In this document: piece by piece, positions 54,282 through 62,346 of the stretch | Layout: each line of letters begins with the position of its first letter | How positions within the stretch are numbered: position 1 is the first letter of the stretch | NCBI RefSeq assembly: GCF_009617585.1 | Contig: NZ_WIXI01000045.1 | Span: 186,001-250,000 of the forward strand | Origin: Endobacterium cereale | GTDB taxonomy: Bacteria; Pseudomonadota; Alphaproteobacteria; Rhizobiales; Rhizobiaceae | Direction: 5' to 3' | Length of the DNA stretch: 64,000 nt | Position numbers and translations under genes: made by a program | Notes under the pieces: model-generated | What the model was told of the DNA's origin: nothing | Seen by the model: the letters and a program-made list of their open reading frames with translations, nothing else | Databases searched by the model: none

Positions 54282-55535
54282 TTATTCCTCGATGGAAACG
54301 CCGAGCGAGGACAGCACATCCCAATATTCCGGGAAGGTTTTGCCCACGCAATCTGGATCGAGAATGGTGATGCCGCCGATCTTCAGACCGGCCAGCGCAA
54401 AGCTCATGGCGATGCGATGATCGGCAAACGTGTCGATGGATGCCGGCAGTGTTTGCCCTGCCAGCGCCGGATCGGAGGCAACGATGAGATCGTCACCCTC
54501 TTCGGTGGCGAGACCTTCGCGGATACTGTTCAAGCCCGTCGAGACGGCACGGATACGGTCGCATTCCTTGACGCGCAGGTTGGCGATGCCGACAAAACGC
54601 ACCGGCGTTTCATTGAAGGCAGCCAACACGGCGATCGTCGGCACCGCATCCTGCATCTGCGAACCATCGATTTCGGCCGGCAGGTTGGGGAACTGGCGGA
54701 TGACGTCAAAAGCCTTGGCGTCCGGCTGGGTGAACTCTTCATTGGCGACGCCGAGATCGATCTTGCCGTCGGTCAGCACTTCGGCGGCCCAGAGATAGGT
54801 GGCGGCGGAGGCATCCGGCTCGACGACGAAATCGGTGGCGGTGTAACCGGTCGGCTCGATCACCCAGCAAGATGGCGTCGGCTGCGAGACCTTTGCCCCA
54901 AAGGCGCGCATGGCCGCCAGCGTCAGATCGATATAACCGCGGGCACCGATATCGGCACCGGCAAGCTCGATGGTGAAGGGTTCGGAACCACAGGCGGCGG
55001 CCATTTGCAGGGCCGAGACATATTGGCTCGACAGGCCGGCATCGATGACGACCTTGTTGCTGGCGAATGTGCCATTGGCATCGATGGTGACCGGCGGGCA
55101 GCCGGTCGGGGCTTCGATCGCCACGCCCAGCGATTTCAGTGCATCGACCAGCGGCTTGATCGGCCGCTTGCGCATATGCTCGTCGCCATCGACCACGTAA
55201 CGGCCATGGCCGAGCGCGAGCGCTGCGGTGAGGAAACGGGTCGCGGTGCCGGCATTGCCGAGGAAGAGCGGGTTGGCGGGGGCTTTGAGTTCGCCATTGC
55301 CGGTGACCACGAAGGTGGTCGCATCCGGTTCCTCTACCACAACGCCCATGGCGCGCAGGGCTTCGGCCATATAACGCGTGTCATCGCTTTTCAACGCGCC
55401 GGTCAGCCGGCTGGTGCCCTTGGCGAGACCGGCCAGAAGCAGGGCGCGATTTGTAATCGACTTCGAGCCGGGCGGCACGGCGCGGCCGGAAAGCGGCGCC
55501 GGATGGGGAACGATGGTCAGCTTTTCCTTGGGCAT
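54282..55535 (-). CDS. aroA: 5-enolpyruvylshikimate-3-phosphate synthase
   Basis: A 417-residue EPSP synthase (shikimate pathway, cytoplasm). Recognisable are PGSKSITNRALLLAGLAKG, LFLGNAGTATRFLTAAL, and the conserved LRVKECDRIRAV and DTFADHRIAMSFALAGLK. At the PEP/glyphosate loop, where class I enzymes read GNAGTAMRPL, this one has GNAGTATRFL: Phe in place of Pro101 (E. coli numbering). It sits between lemA and the DUF2207 gene rather than next to cmk/rpsA. Start is ATG 55535 (MPKEKLTIVPHP). Confidence 0.93.
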   Translation of the reverse strand: MPKEKLTIVPHPAPLSGRAVPPGSKSITNRALLLAGLAKGTSRLTGALKSDDTRYMAEALRAMGVVVEEPDATTFVVTGNGELKAPANPLFLGNAGTATRFLTAALALGHGRYVVDGDEHMRKRPIKPLVDALKSLGVAIEAPTGCPPVTIDANGTFASNKVVIDAGLSSQYVSALQMAAACGSEPFTIELAGADIGARGYIDLTLAAMRAFGAKVSQPTPSCWVIEPTGYTATDFVVEPDASAATYLWAAEVLTDGKIDLGVANEEFTQPDAKAFDVIRQFPNLPAEIDGSQMQDAVPTIAVLAAFNETPVRFVGIANLRVKECDRIRAVSTGLNSIREGLATEEGDDLIVASDPALAGQTLPASIDTFADHRIAMSFALAGLKIGGITILDPDCVGKTFPEYWDVLSSLGVSIEE

Positions 55536-55654
55536 TGTCTTTGCATTCCTCACCCGGCGGCACAAAAGGCCGTCCGGGTTTTCAGGCCAGAATATCGTGT
55601 GGCAGCGTCATAGACCGTCGCTGCGCAAAGGGGAAGCACCGGAGGCGGAAGCGA

Positions 55655-56209
55655 TCAGAACTTGACGCTTGGGACGGCGCGATCGGCTTCGTTGGTGATC
55701 TCGAAGAACGGCTTTTTGGCGAACCCGAACTGGCCGGCCACGATGTTGGACGGAAAACTCTCGACCTTGACGTTGAGGTCACGCGCCGCGCCGTTGTAAT
55801 ACCGCCGCGACATCTGGATTTCACTTTCCAGCGTTTCCAGCGAGGTCTGCAACTCCAGAAAATTCTGGTTGGCCTTGAGGTCGGGATAGGCTTCGGCCAG
55901 CGCGAACAGTTTTCCGAGCGCCTGGGAGAGCATGCCCTCGGCCACAGCCCTGCCCTCCACATCACCCGCCGGCACCGCCTGCGCCTGATTGCGAAGCCGC
56001 ACGACTTCCTCGAACGTACCCTTTTCGTGGGCGGCATAACCTTTGACGGTTTCGATGAGATTGGGAATGAGATCGGCGCGGCGCTTCAGCTGCACATCGA
56101 TGCCCGACCATGCCTCCTCGGCCATCTGCCGGGATTTGACGAGGCCGTTATATATCATGACGACGTAAAGTGCGGCGACGACGATGATGCCGAGAATGAT
56201 ATAGAGCAT
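55655..56209 (-). CDS. LemA family protein
   Basis: A 184-residue protein with a single N-terminal TM segment (LYIILGIIVVAALYVVMIYN) followed by the LemA four-helix coiled domain (VKSRQMAEEAWSGIDVQLKR, RADLIPNLIETVKGYAAHEK, and SRRYYNGAARDLN). LemA-type proteins are envelope proteins of unknown function, usually encoded with DUF2207 partners; here the pair is interrupted by aroA. Confidence 0.92.
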   Translation of the reverse strand: MLYIILGIIVVAALYVVMIYNGLVKSRQMAEEAWSGIDVQLKRRADLIPNLIETVKGYAAHEKGTFEEVVRLRNQAQAVPAGDVEGRAVAEGMLSQALGKLFALAEAYPDLKANQNFLELQTSLETLESEIQMSRRYYNGAARDLNVKVESFPSNIVAGQFGFAKKPFFEITNEADRAVPSVKF

Positions 56210-56349
56210 GCGGATAGTCCCCTGTTTACGAGGATATATCTAACGCAATCTGCGCTTTATTGAAGAGTGGATAGCGGAAAGACTTGGTAGGAATGGGCAA
56301 GATAGTCTGGACGCTCGCATCTGCCTGACAAAGCTCCCACTCGATGGCT

Positions 56350-56437
56350 CCGTCATCCTCGGCCTTGTGCCGAGGATCTAACCACCTCAACAATATCAGT
56401 CTGTTGCAGATCCTCGGATCAAACCCGAGGATGACGA
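56350..56437. repeat. RIME1-like double palindrome, copy 3
   Basis: ATCCTCGGC 56355-56363, loop CTTGT, GCCGAGGAT 56369-56377; then ATCCTCGG 56410-56417 with CCGAGGAT 56425-56432 (one further mismatched pair). It fills much of the 56210-56477 gap. Confidence 0.85.
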
Positions 56438-56477
56438 CCGAGAGATTTGACCCCTTGCCGGCAGGTCAATGATAGCC

Positions 56478-57434
56478 TCAGGCCGCCTTTTCACCCAGGT
56501 TCGCACCACCGGCATCCGTCAACAGAAACGCCTCGCCACACGCCTTGGCCAGCGTGCGGACGCGCAGAATATAGCTCTGGCGTTCGGTGACAGAAATCAC
56601 GCCACGCGCATCAAGCAAGTTGAAGACGTGGGATGCCTTGATGCACTGATCATAGGCCGGGAAGACGCATTTGTGCAGCATCTGGTTGGAATTTTCGACC
56701 GGCGCACCGAAGGCCAGAAGCGCCAGGCATTCCTTTTCCGCATCGATAAAATGGCGATGCAGCATTTCGGTATTGGCGAATTCAAAATTGTGGCGGGAAT
56801 ATTCCTGCTCGGCCTGCAAAAAGACGTCGCCGTAGGAAATCTTCTCTTCGCCTTCGCGACCGTTGAAGTTGAGGTCGTAGACATTGTCGACGCCCTGCAC
56901 ATACATGGCAAGACGCTCCAGACCATAGGTCAGCTCACCGGCAACCGGCGAACATTCGATGCCGCAGACCTGCTGGAAGTAAGTGAACTGCGAGACTTCC
57001 ATGCCATCGCACCAGCATTCCCAGCCGAGACCCCAGGCGCCCAAAGTTGGGCTTTCCCAATCGTCCTCGACAAAACGCACATCGTGCAGAAGCGGATCGA
57101 GGCCGATCGCCTTGAGCGAGCCGAGATAAAGCTCTTGCAGGTTGGACGGGTTCGGTTTCAGGATGACCTGATACTGGTAATAATGCTGCAGACGGTTGGG
57201 GTTTTCACCATAACGACCATCCGACGGGCGGCGCGACGGCTGCACGTAAGCGGCCTTCCACGGCTTGGGGCCGAGGGCGCGCAAAGTGGTTGCAGGGTGA
57301 AACGTGCCGGCGCCGACTTCCATGTCGTAAGGCTGCAGAACGGCGCAACCCTTGTCTGCCCAATAATTATGGAGCGTCAGGATGAGCGCCTGGAAAGAGC
57401 GCTTGGGGTCCATGTGTTCGGGCAGATCGGTCAT
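56478..57434 (-). CDS. glyQ: glycine-tRNA ligase alpha subunit
   Basis: A 318-residue class II synthetase catalytic subunit; it aminoacylates tRNA-Gly with GlyS. Conserved core: [39 protein letters not shown], and [22 protein letters not shown] block ending [15 protein letters not shown]. The start ATG 57434 is provisional; ATG 57440 and ATG 57413 are also in frame and none has a good ribosome site. The gene is separated from glyS by five genes. Confidence 0.95.
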   Translation of the reverse strand: MTDLPEHMDPKRSFQALILTLHNYWADKGCAVLQPYDMEVGAGTFHPATTLRALGPKPWKAAYVQPSRRPSDGRYGENPNRLQHYYQYQVILKPNPSNLQELYLGSLKAIGLDPLLHDVRFVEDDWESPTLGAWGLGWECWCDGMEVSQFTYFQQVCGIECSPVAGELTYGLERLAMYVQGVDNVYDLNFNGREGEEKISYGDVFLQAEQEYSRHNFEFANTEMLHRHFIDAEKECLALLAFGAPVENSNQMLHKCVFPAYDQCIKASHVFNLLDARGVISVTERQSYILRVRTLAKACGEAFLLTDAGGANLGEKAA

Positions 57435-57501
57435 GGGCATATCGGCATCGGTTGATTGAGGATGCGGACGAGTGCCATGCAAGGCGGCGGGGGTCAAGGT
57501 T

Positions 57502-57921
57502 TTATGAGGGGCTGGGTTCGCGGAAGGGGTTTTGGATGGTCAATGTGGTGTCGATGATGAGACCGTGCTGGAGGTCTTCGGAATAATAAATCGTACATTT
57601 CGCCTTAAGCGCAGCCGAAATCATGACGGCATCGTAGAATGCGAGATTGTAATGCTGAACCAGTCTCAGAGCCGTCTTGGTCATGCCTGGTTCAACGGAA
57701 ACTACTACCTCGGCAGCCTCCGTCAGATCGCTGACAATTTGAGTTATCCGCTCCCAGGACAAGCTAAGCTTGCGCCGTCCAACATTCGCAAATTCATTGA
57801 GAGCCTGAGCGCTGATGACGAATGGTTCGCTCATCAGCTTTTGAGCCACGACGGCCTTGGTTTCGCTCGTCGTGGAATAAACCAGAACATTGGTATCAAG
57901 GAAGTTCGCAATCGCCGGCAT
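57502..57921 (-). CDS. PIN-domain toxin (VapC-like)
   Basis: A 139-residue PIN ribonuclease: N-terminal [12 protein letters not shown] (D9), ALNEFANV (E43), and [12 protein letters not shown] with a second acidic cluster, then YYSEDLQHG. The four acidic metal ligands of VapC-like toxins are present. It overlaps the antitoxin gene by one base (57921), the usual VapBC layout. Confidence 0.88.
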   Translation of the reverse strand: MPAIANFLDTNVLVYSTTSETKAVVAQKLMSEPFVISAQALNEFANVGRRKLSLSWERITQIVSDLTEAAEVVVSVEPGMTKTALRLVQHYNLAFYDAVMISAALKAKCTIYYSEDLQHGLIIDTTLTIQNPFREPSPS

Positions 57922-58151
57922 CAGCGGGCATTTGCCTCTTCGCGATCAAACTTCCAATTGTTAGGCAGTTCCAGCTTCAACGCCTTGATACGCTCAAGCG
58001 CCTGTTTTTTCGCATTTAATCGCCCGGCCTCCTGCGAAGGTTCATTGGCGACCGCAACTGTCACCTCGTCGCCCTCCTTCAAATCGAGCGACCTGGCAAC
58101 GTCAGCAGGGATTTGAACGGCAAGCGCATCATTCCATCGGGTTACGCGCAT
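57921..58151 (-). CDS. AbrB/MazE-type antitoxin
   Basis: A 76-residue protein with a swapped-hairpin AbrB domain (RWNDALAVQIPADVARSLDL, EGDEVTVAVANE) and a C-terminal toxin-binding arm. It is the cognate antitoxin of the PIN toxin. Its promoter shares the 58152-58265 gap with the divergent parD gene. Confidence 0.88.
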   Translation of the reverse strand: MRVTRWNDALAVQIPADVARSLDLKEGDEVTVAVANEPSQEAGRLNAKKQALERIKALKLELPNNWKFDREEANAR

Positions 58152-58232
58152 CGGATGTCTCCAAACTGGATACCGGCATCTATATCACCGGTGGCGTGGT
58201 GGCGAAAGAACGTTGTCAAAACCCGGCTGCAC

Positions 58233-58253
58233 AGGATATTCTGCGCATATCCT
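58233..58253. promoter_or_regulatory. operator overlapping the parD promoter
   Basis: AGGATAT, 7-nt spacer TCTGCGC, ATATCCT: perfect 7-bp arms, 12 bp before parD. A -35-like TTGTCA at 58213-58218 and -10-like GATATT at 58235-58240 put the site over the promoter, consistent with antitoxin autorepression. Confidence 0.55.
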
Positions 58254-58265
58254 GGAGCCACCGCC

Positions 58266-58556
58266 ATGAACGTCAAGAACACCATCACCCTTTCGGATCG
58301 CTATATGCGTTATGCCGAACAGCAGGTCGAAGACGGACAGTTTCCATCCGTGGAAAAGGTCGTCGAGGCAGGGCTCGACGAGTTGATGCGATCAGGTGAC
58401 GGCATGACGCAGGAGCATCATGATGCGGTGACGGCGATGGCCAATGAGATCAATCGGCGACTGGATGGGCCCAGAGACAAATGGATCTCCATGGAGGAGG
58501 ATAATCTGTTCGACCGCGTCAGAGCCCGGATCGCGGACAGACAGCAGGCGAAGTGA
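58266..58556 (+). CDS. ParD-type antitoxin
   Basis: A 96-residue ribbon-helix-helix antitoxin: NTITLSDRYMRYAEQQVEDG, then FPSVEKVVEAGLDELMRSGD, and a charged C-terminal arm. It is intact. Its TGA overlaps the start of the downstream broken parE by one base. Start is ATG 58266. Confidence 0.85.
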   Translation: MNVKNTITLSDRYMRYAEQQVEDGQFPSVEKVVEAGLDELMRSGDGMTQEHHDAVTAMANEINRRLDGPRDKWISMEEDNLFDRVRARIADRQQAK

Positions 58557-58872
58557 TGGCGCAGTATCGGCTGGAATATCATGATGCAGCCGTTATCGAA
58601 CTCGACGACATTCATGCATTTATCGCGCTTATGCGGGGGACGTTGTTGCGGACCGAAAGATTTCGGAGATCGAAGCAGCGGTTTATCGGCTAGCGGATTA
58701 CCCGAAAGTCAGCACCCCTCGCTATGAAACGAGGCCCCGTCTGCGAACCCTCGTGGCGGCTGAAAAGGCGGTGATCCGTTTTCTCGTGGATGACGACACT
58801 GCCACCGTACGCACCACCTGTTTCAGCTACGCTGGCTCCGACTGGTCCTCCCGCGTCAAGGACCGCTGCTAA
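58556..58872 (+). pseudogene. frameshifted ParE toxin gene
   Basis: The frame from ATG 58556 reads MAQYRLEYHDAAVIELDDIH then AFIALMRG and stops at TAG 58691-58693 (45 residues). In a second frame the homologous continuation is clear: YAGDVVADRKISEIEAAVYR, LADYPKVSTPRYETRPRLRT, AVIRFLVDDDTATV, to TAA 58870-58872. One missing base near 58627-58632 (expected ...IAAYAGD...) explains the break. Without ribosomal frameshifting, no full-length toxin is made, while ParD stays intact. Confidence 0.85.
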
Positions 58873-58874
58873 CC

Positions 58875-59069
58875 TCATTCGTCCTCTTCGCGCTTCACCC
58901 GGTATTCCCCCGTCACCGGGTCCTTTTCCAGCGTGCCCATGGCGCCGGTCTGGCGTTCGCGTTCGGCCTTTTTCGAGCGCGCGGTCAGCTTTTCCGCGTC
59001 GCCGACGAATTTCTTGTAGATCATCCAGCCGCCCACCACGAGGATAGCCAGGAATATGATTTGCGCCAT
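58875..59069 (-). CDS. small single-TM conserved-looking protein
   Basis: A 64-residue protein: one N-terminal TM helix (AQIIFLAILVVGGWMIYKKF) and a charged C-terminal tail (EKLTARSKKAERERQTGAM). Such small membrane proteins sit beside S49 peptidase genes in rhizobia. It starts ATG 59069, 24 bp beyond the S49 stop, and is convergent with the broken parE. Confidence 0.75.
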   Translation of the reverse strand: MAQIIFLAILVVGGWMIYKKFVGDAEKLTARSKKAERERQTGAMGTLEKDPVTGEYRVKREEDE

Positions 59070-59093
59070 TGTCCCCTCAGACGTCCCTGTTTA

Positions 59094-59957
59094 TCAGAGC
59101 CCGTAACGGCTCCACATCGCCTTGTCTTCCAGCGTCGCCGCCAGTCCTGACGCGGCACCCGCCGCCAACTCCGTCGCGCCGGCTTGCGACACCACGCCCG
59201 GCACGCGGCGACCAAACAGGTTGCGCCCGCCGCCGATCAGTTCCAGTTTGGCCTCGGGGCCGTAACGACGTTTCAGCGTTTCGCGCATCTCGCCGATGCC
59301 GTCAACAAGACCGAGATCGACGCCGCGCAGGCCGGTCCAGAACAGACCTGAAAAAATCGTCTCTTCATCGGCCAGCCTTTCGCCGCGGCGCATCTTCACC
59401 ATCTCGATGAAGACCTTGTGGATCTCCAGCTGCAGCGTCTTCAGGTATTCAATATCGCCTTCCTTTTCCGGCTGGAAGGGGTCGAGAATGACCTTGTTTT
59501 CACCGGCCGTATAAACGCGGCGTTCGACGCCGATCTTCTTGAGCAATTCCGGGAAACCGAAACCGCCGGACACGACACCGATCGAACCGACGATCGAGGT
59601 CGGATCGACAAAAATCTCGTCACCGGCCAGCGCGATCATGTAGCCGCCCGATGCCGCGACATCCTCGACGAACATCAGGACGCGCTTGTCCTTTTCTTCG
59701 GCAAGCGAGCGAATGCGCTGAAAGATCTGGCGCGACTGCACCGGCGAGCCGCCGGGCGAATTGATGGAGATGGCGACAACCGGCGCATCCTTCTTGGAGA
59801 ACGCCTTTTCCAGAAGTGGCGCGACGGTTGCGATGTTGAGAGCCGGCCGGAACTGGCTGCCACCTGCCATGATCGTGCCGTGCAGCCGCACGACGGGGAT
59901 CGACACGCCCTTCTTGCGCAGGCGTTTCGGCAGCAGGCGTGTCAGAAATCCGGCCAT
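59094..59957 (-). CDS. S49 family peptidase (SppA/SohB-like)
   Basis: A 287-residue serine protease: catalytic Ser S103 (DVAASGGYMIA) and Lys K155 (GENK), 52 residues apart as in the S49 Ser-Lys dyad. The conserved INSPGGSPVQ loop lies at 65-74. No clear N-terminal signal; a short basic start (LLPKRLRKKG) precedes the domain. S49 proteases clear signal peptides or membrane protein fragments. Confidence 0.92.
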   Translation of the reverse strand: MAGFLTRLLPKRLRKKGVSIPVVRLHGTIMAGGSQFRPALNIATVAPLLEKAFSKKDAPVVAISINSPGGSPVQSRQIFQRIRSLAEEKDKRVLMFVEDVAASGGYMIALAGDEIFVDPTSIVGSIGVVSGGFGFPELLKKIGVERRVYTAGENKVILDPFQPEKEGDIEYLKTLQLEIHKVFIEMVKMRRGERLADEETIFSGLFWTGLRGVDLGLVDGIGEMRETLKRRYGPEAKLELIGGGRNLFGRRVPGVVSQAGATELAAGAASGLAATLEDKAMWSRYGL

Positions 59958-60035
59958 GTGTCATCCTTCCAAATCGAACAGCTGTTCATGTAGGGATTTG
60001 AACGGCCAGCGCAATCACTGCGTTCCATATGGATG

Positions 60036-60854
60036 TCAAATTACCGTCACACGTGCCTGTCGGCTTGTTCGACGCGCGTAAGCGGTGCGGCCATTGTTGA
60101 GGCTGTCCGCTCGTTCGAGGAAGGCATGACCATCCTCGCCATGCAGGAAAAGCGGGGCACGGAAAATGAGACGCGCTTTCGAGCCCTTGATGGCGGTGAC
60201 GAGAATGCGGGTGGCATCGGCATCCGGGCGCGGATGAATAAGCGTCATCTCGATGCCGCCAAACCGTTTGCCGCAGGCGGCGATGATCTCGGAAACCGAT
60301 TCCGGCCGTGCGATCAGCGACAACTGCCCGCCGGACACCGTGATGGCGCCTGCCGTGCGCAGCCACGCCTCGAACAGGCCGTCCGTCATCGCATGGGCTT
60401 CCGCCTTCAGCCTGTCGGGCGTGGTGCGGTCATCGGCATTGTTGAAGGGTGGGTTCATGATGACGTGGTCGAAACTGTGATCGGGCAATCCCGCCGCGAC
60501 GCGCGCGCGTCCCGTCAGCGTTACATCCGCCTCCATCACCGATACCCGATCCGCAAGATGCGCGTTTTCAGCAAGCGCCACGCTGCGGCGCGCATAGTCG
60601 GCCATCAGAGGCGAGCGCTCCACCAGCGTAACCTGAGCACCGGCCAGGCGCGAGGCGACCGCCATGCCGGCAGCACCTGCACCGGCACCAAGATCGGCAA
60701 CCGTGATCGGCCCCTCCTGTGCCACCAGCGAGGCCAGCAGCATGGCATCGGCACCGGAGCGATGCCCTTCGCCTTTCGGCTGCAGCACATGGAAATTGCC
60801 GCGATGAAAGGCGTCGAGGGTTTCTGGCCTCAGGGTCGGCTTGTCGCTGCTCAC
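60036..60854 (-). CDS. N6-adenine tRNA methyltransferase-like (TrmN6 family)
   Basis: A 272-residue Rossmann methyltransferase: SAM motif DLGAGAGAAG (54-63) and catalytic NPPF (134-137), characteristic of N6-adenine methyltransferases. It resembles tRNA1(Val) A37 N6-methyltransferase (TrmN6/YfiC). It overlaps the DUF2007 gene by 4 nt and is presumably cytoplasmic. Substrate is inferred. Confidence 0.85.
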   Translation of the reverse strand: MSSDKPTLRPETLDAFHRGNFHVLQPKGEGHRSGADAMLLASLVAQEGPITVADLGAGAGAAGMAVASRLAGAQVTLVERSPLMADYARRSVALAENAHLADRVSVMEADVTLTGRARVAAGLPDHSFDHVIMNPPFNNADDRTTPDRLKAEAHAMTDGLFEAWLRTAGAITVSGGQLSLIARPESVSEIIAACGKRFGGIEMTLIHPRPDADATRILVTAIKGSKARLIFRAPLFLHGEDGHAFLERADSLNNGRTAYARRTSRQARVTVI

Positions 60855-61081
60855 CGCTTTTCGTCCCGCAATTCGGCTTCCAGCCCGGCATCGATCAGCA
60901 GCCGGCGCGCTTCATCAGCCAGATCCTCGGCCACCAGCAGGCGTTTCGGCAGCAATCCGAGCGAACCTTCCAGCACGCTCATCGACTGATCGGCGATCAT
61001 GCAGGGAATATCGGCGTCCTTCATCAGGCTTTCCGCGAAGGACAGAAGCACGACATCGTTGGTGCGGATCAGTTCTTTCAT
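60851..61081 (-). CDS. DUF2007 family protein
   Basis: A 76-residue protein: MKELIRTNDVVLLSFAESLM, ADIPCMIADQSMSVLEG, then LAEDLADEARRLLIDAGLEA-like. The beta-alpha-beta pattern is the small DUF2007 domain, unknown function, possibly signal-transducing. The start at 61081 is used (ATG; the codon before it is an alternative). Coupled to the methyltransferase downstream. Confidence 0.85.
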   Translation of the reverse strand: MKELIRTNDVVLLSFAESLMKDADIPCMIADQSMSVLEGSLGLLPKRLLVAEDLADEARRLLIDAGLEAELRDEKR

Positions 61082-61183
61082 CACAATTCCCTCAAAATCA
61101 CCGGTACGGAGCCTTTTGCCCCTTGCCGGTTCACCCTGCCCTTTCTATGGTCCCCGGCAAAATTTGAACAGGAGTACGCATTC

Positions 61184-62200
61184 TTGGGCGTCGTCATTCC
61201 GCTCGAAGAGAGCAAGAACAAACAGGCTTCGGTCAAGCCCCTCGTCGATCTGACAAAGGGTGACATGGAGCGTGTCAACCAGTTGATCCTGTCGAAGGCC
61301 GGCTCCGACGTACAGATGATCCCGGAGGTTGCCAACCACCTGATTTCATCAGGCGGCAAGCGTCTGCGGCCGATGCTCACCCTCGCTTCCGCCGCCATGT
61401 TCGGTTACGAAGGCGAAGGCCATATCAAGCTCGCGACCTCGGTCGAGTTCATGCATACTGCCACGCTTTTGCATGACGACGTGGTCGACGAAAGCGACCT
61501 GCGTCGTGGCAAATCCACAGCCCGCACCATCTGGGGCAATCAGGCAAGCGTTCTCGTCGGCGATTTTCTGCTCGGCCAGGCCTTCAAGATGATGGTCGAA
61601 GTCGGCTCCATGGAAGCGCTCGATGTGCTCGCCACCGCCGCATCGGTGATTGCCGAAGGCGAAGTGCTGCAGCTTTCCGTCGCCAAGAACATGGAAACCA
61701 CCGAGGACGACTATCTGTCTGTCATCCGCGCCAAGACGGCGGCGCTGTTTGCCGCGGCCGCCGAAGTGGGTCCGATCATTGCCGCCACCGACAAGGCGAC
61801 CCGCAGCGCGCTGCGTTCCTACGGCATGAACCTCGGCCTTGCCTTCCAACTGGTCGACGATGCGCTGGATTACGGCGGCAAGGCTGCCGATCTCGGCAAG
61901 AATGTCGGCGACGATTTCCGCGAGGGCAAGATCACCCTTCCGGTCATCCTCTCCTACCGTCGCGGCACGACCGAGGAACGCGCCTTCTGGCGTCAGGCGA
62001 TCGAGAACGGCGAAAGCACCGAGGAAAATCTCGAAAAGGCGCTGGCCCTGATCACCAAATATAACGGTCTCAAGGACACGATTGCGAGAGCGAAGCACTA
62101 TGGCACGATTGCCAGCGACGCACTCGCCCCGTTGCCCGATTCCGCTTACAAATCAGCGCTTCTCGAGGTCATCGATTTCTGTATCGACCGGGTAAACTGA
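61184..62200 (+). CDS. ispB: long-chain polyprenyl diphosphate synthase
   Basis: A 338-residue trans-prenyltransferase: FARM DDVVD (98-102), SARM DDALD (225-229), and small A93 five residues before the first DDxxD, as in octaprenyl/decaprenyl synthases. In rhizobia the product would be the decaprenyl tail of ubiquinone-10, used by UbiA. The start is TTG 61184 with AGGAG 9 nt upstream (AGGAGTACGCATTC); a much longer upstream frame is rejected as it runs over DUF2007 antisense. Confidence 0.92.
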   Translation: MGVVIPLEESKNKQASVKPLVDLTKGDMERVNQLILSKAGSDVQMIPEVANHLISSGGKRLRPMLTLASAAMFGYEGEGHIKLATSVEFMHTATLLHDDVVDESDLRRGKSTARTIWGNQASVLVGDFLLGQAFKMMVEVGSMEALDVLATAASVIAEGEVLQLSVAKNMETTEDDYLSVIRAKTAALFAAAAEVGPIIAATDKATRSALRSYGMNLGLAFQLVDDALDYGGKAADLGKNVGDDFREGKITLPVILSYRRGTTEERAFWRQAIENGESTEENLEKALALITKYNGLKDTIARAKHYGTIASDALAPLPDSAYKSALLEVIDFCIDRVN

Positions 62201-62227
62201 CACCTGTCGGCAGATTGAACGGACAAG

Positions 62228-62257
62228 GCAGGTCCCGCGATATTCTTGCGGACCTGC
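62228..62257. other. hairpin after polyprenyl synthase gene
   Basis: GCAGGTCC (62228-62235) and GGACCTGC (62250-62257), 14-nt loop, 28 bp after the ispB stop. There is no T-tract downstream on the plus strand, so termination is uncertain. Confidence 0.4.
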
Positions 62258-62346
62258 TTCAAAAAAGCCATTCTGTCGTGAATCATCGGCACTGATACCT
62301 TCGGCGGCCATTCTGTCGCCCTGCGCTTTTCATGAGAGGCACTTTT

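Noticed and set aside
52467..55613. 1,048-residue + strand frame
   Set aside because: It is antisense to DUF2207 and aroA. Low-complexity reading of high-G+C antisense codons; no motifs.
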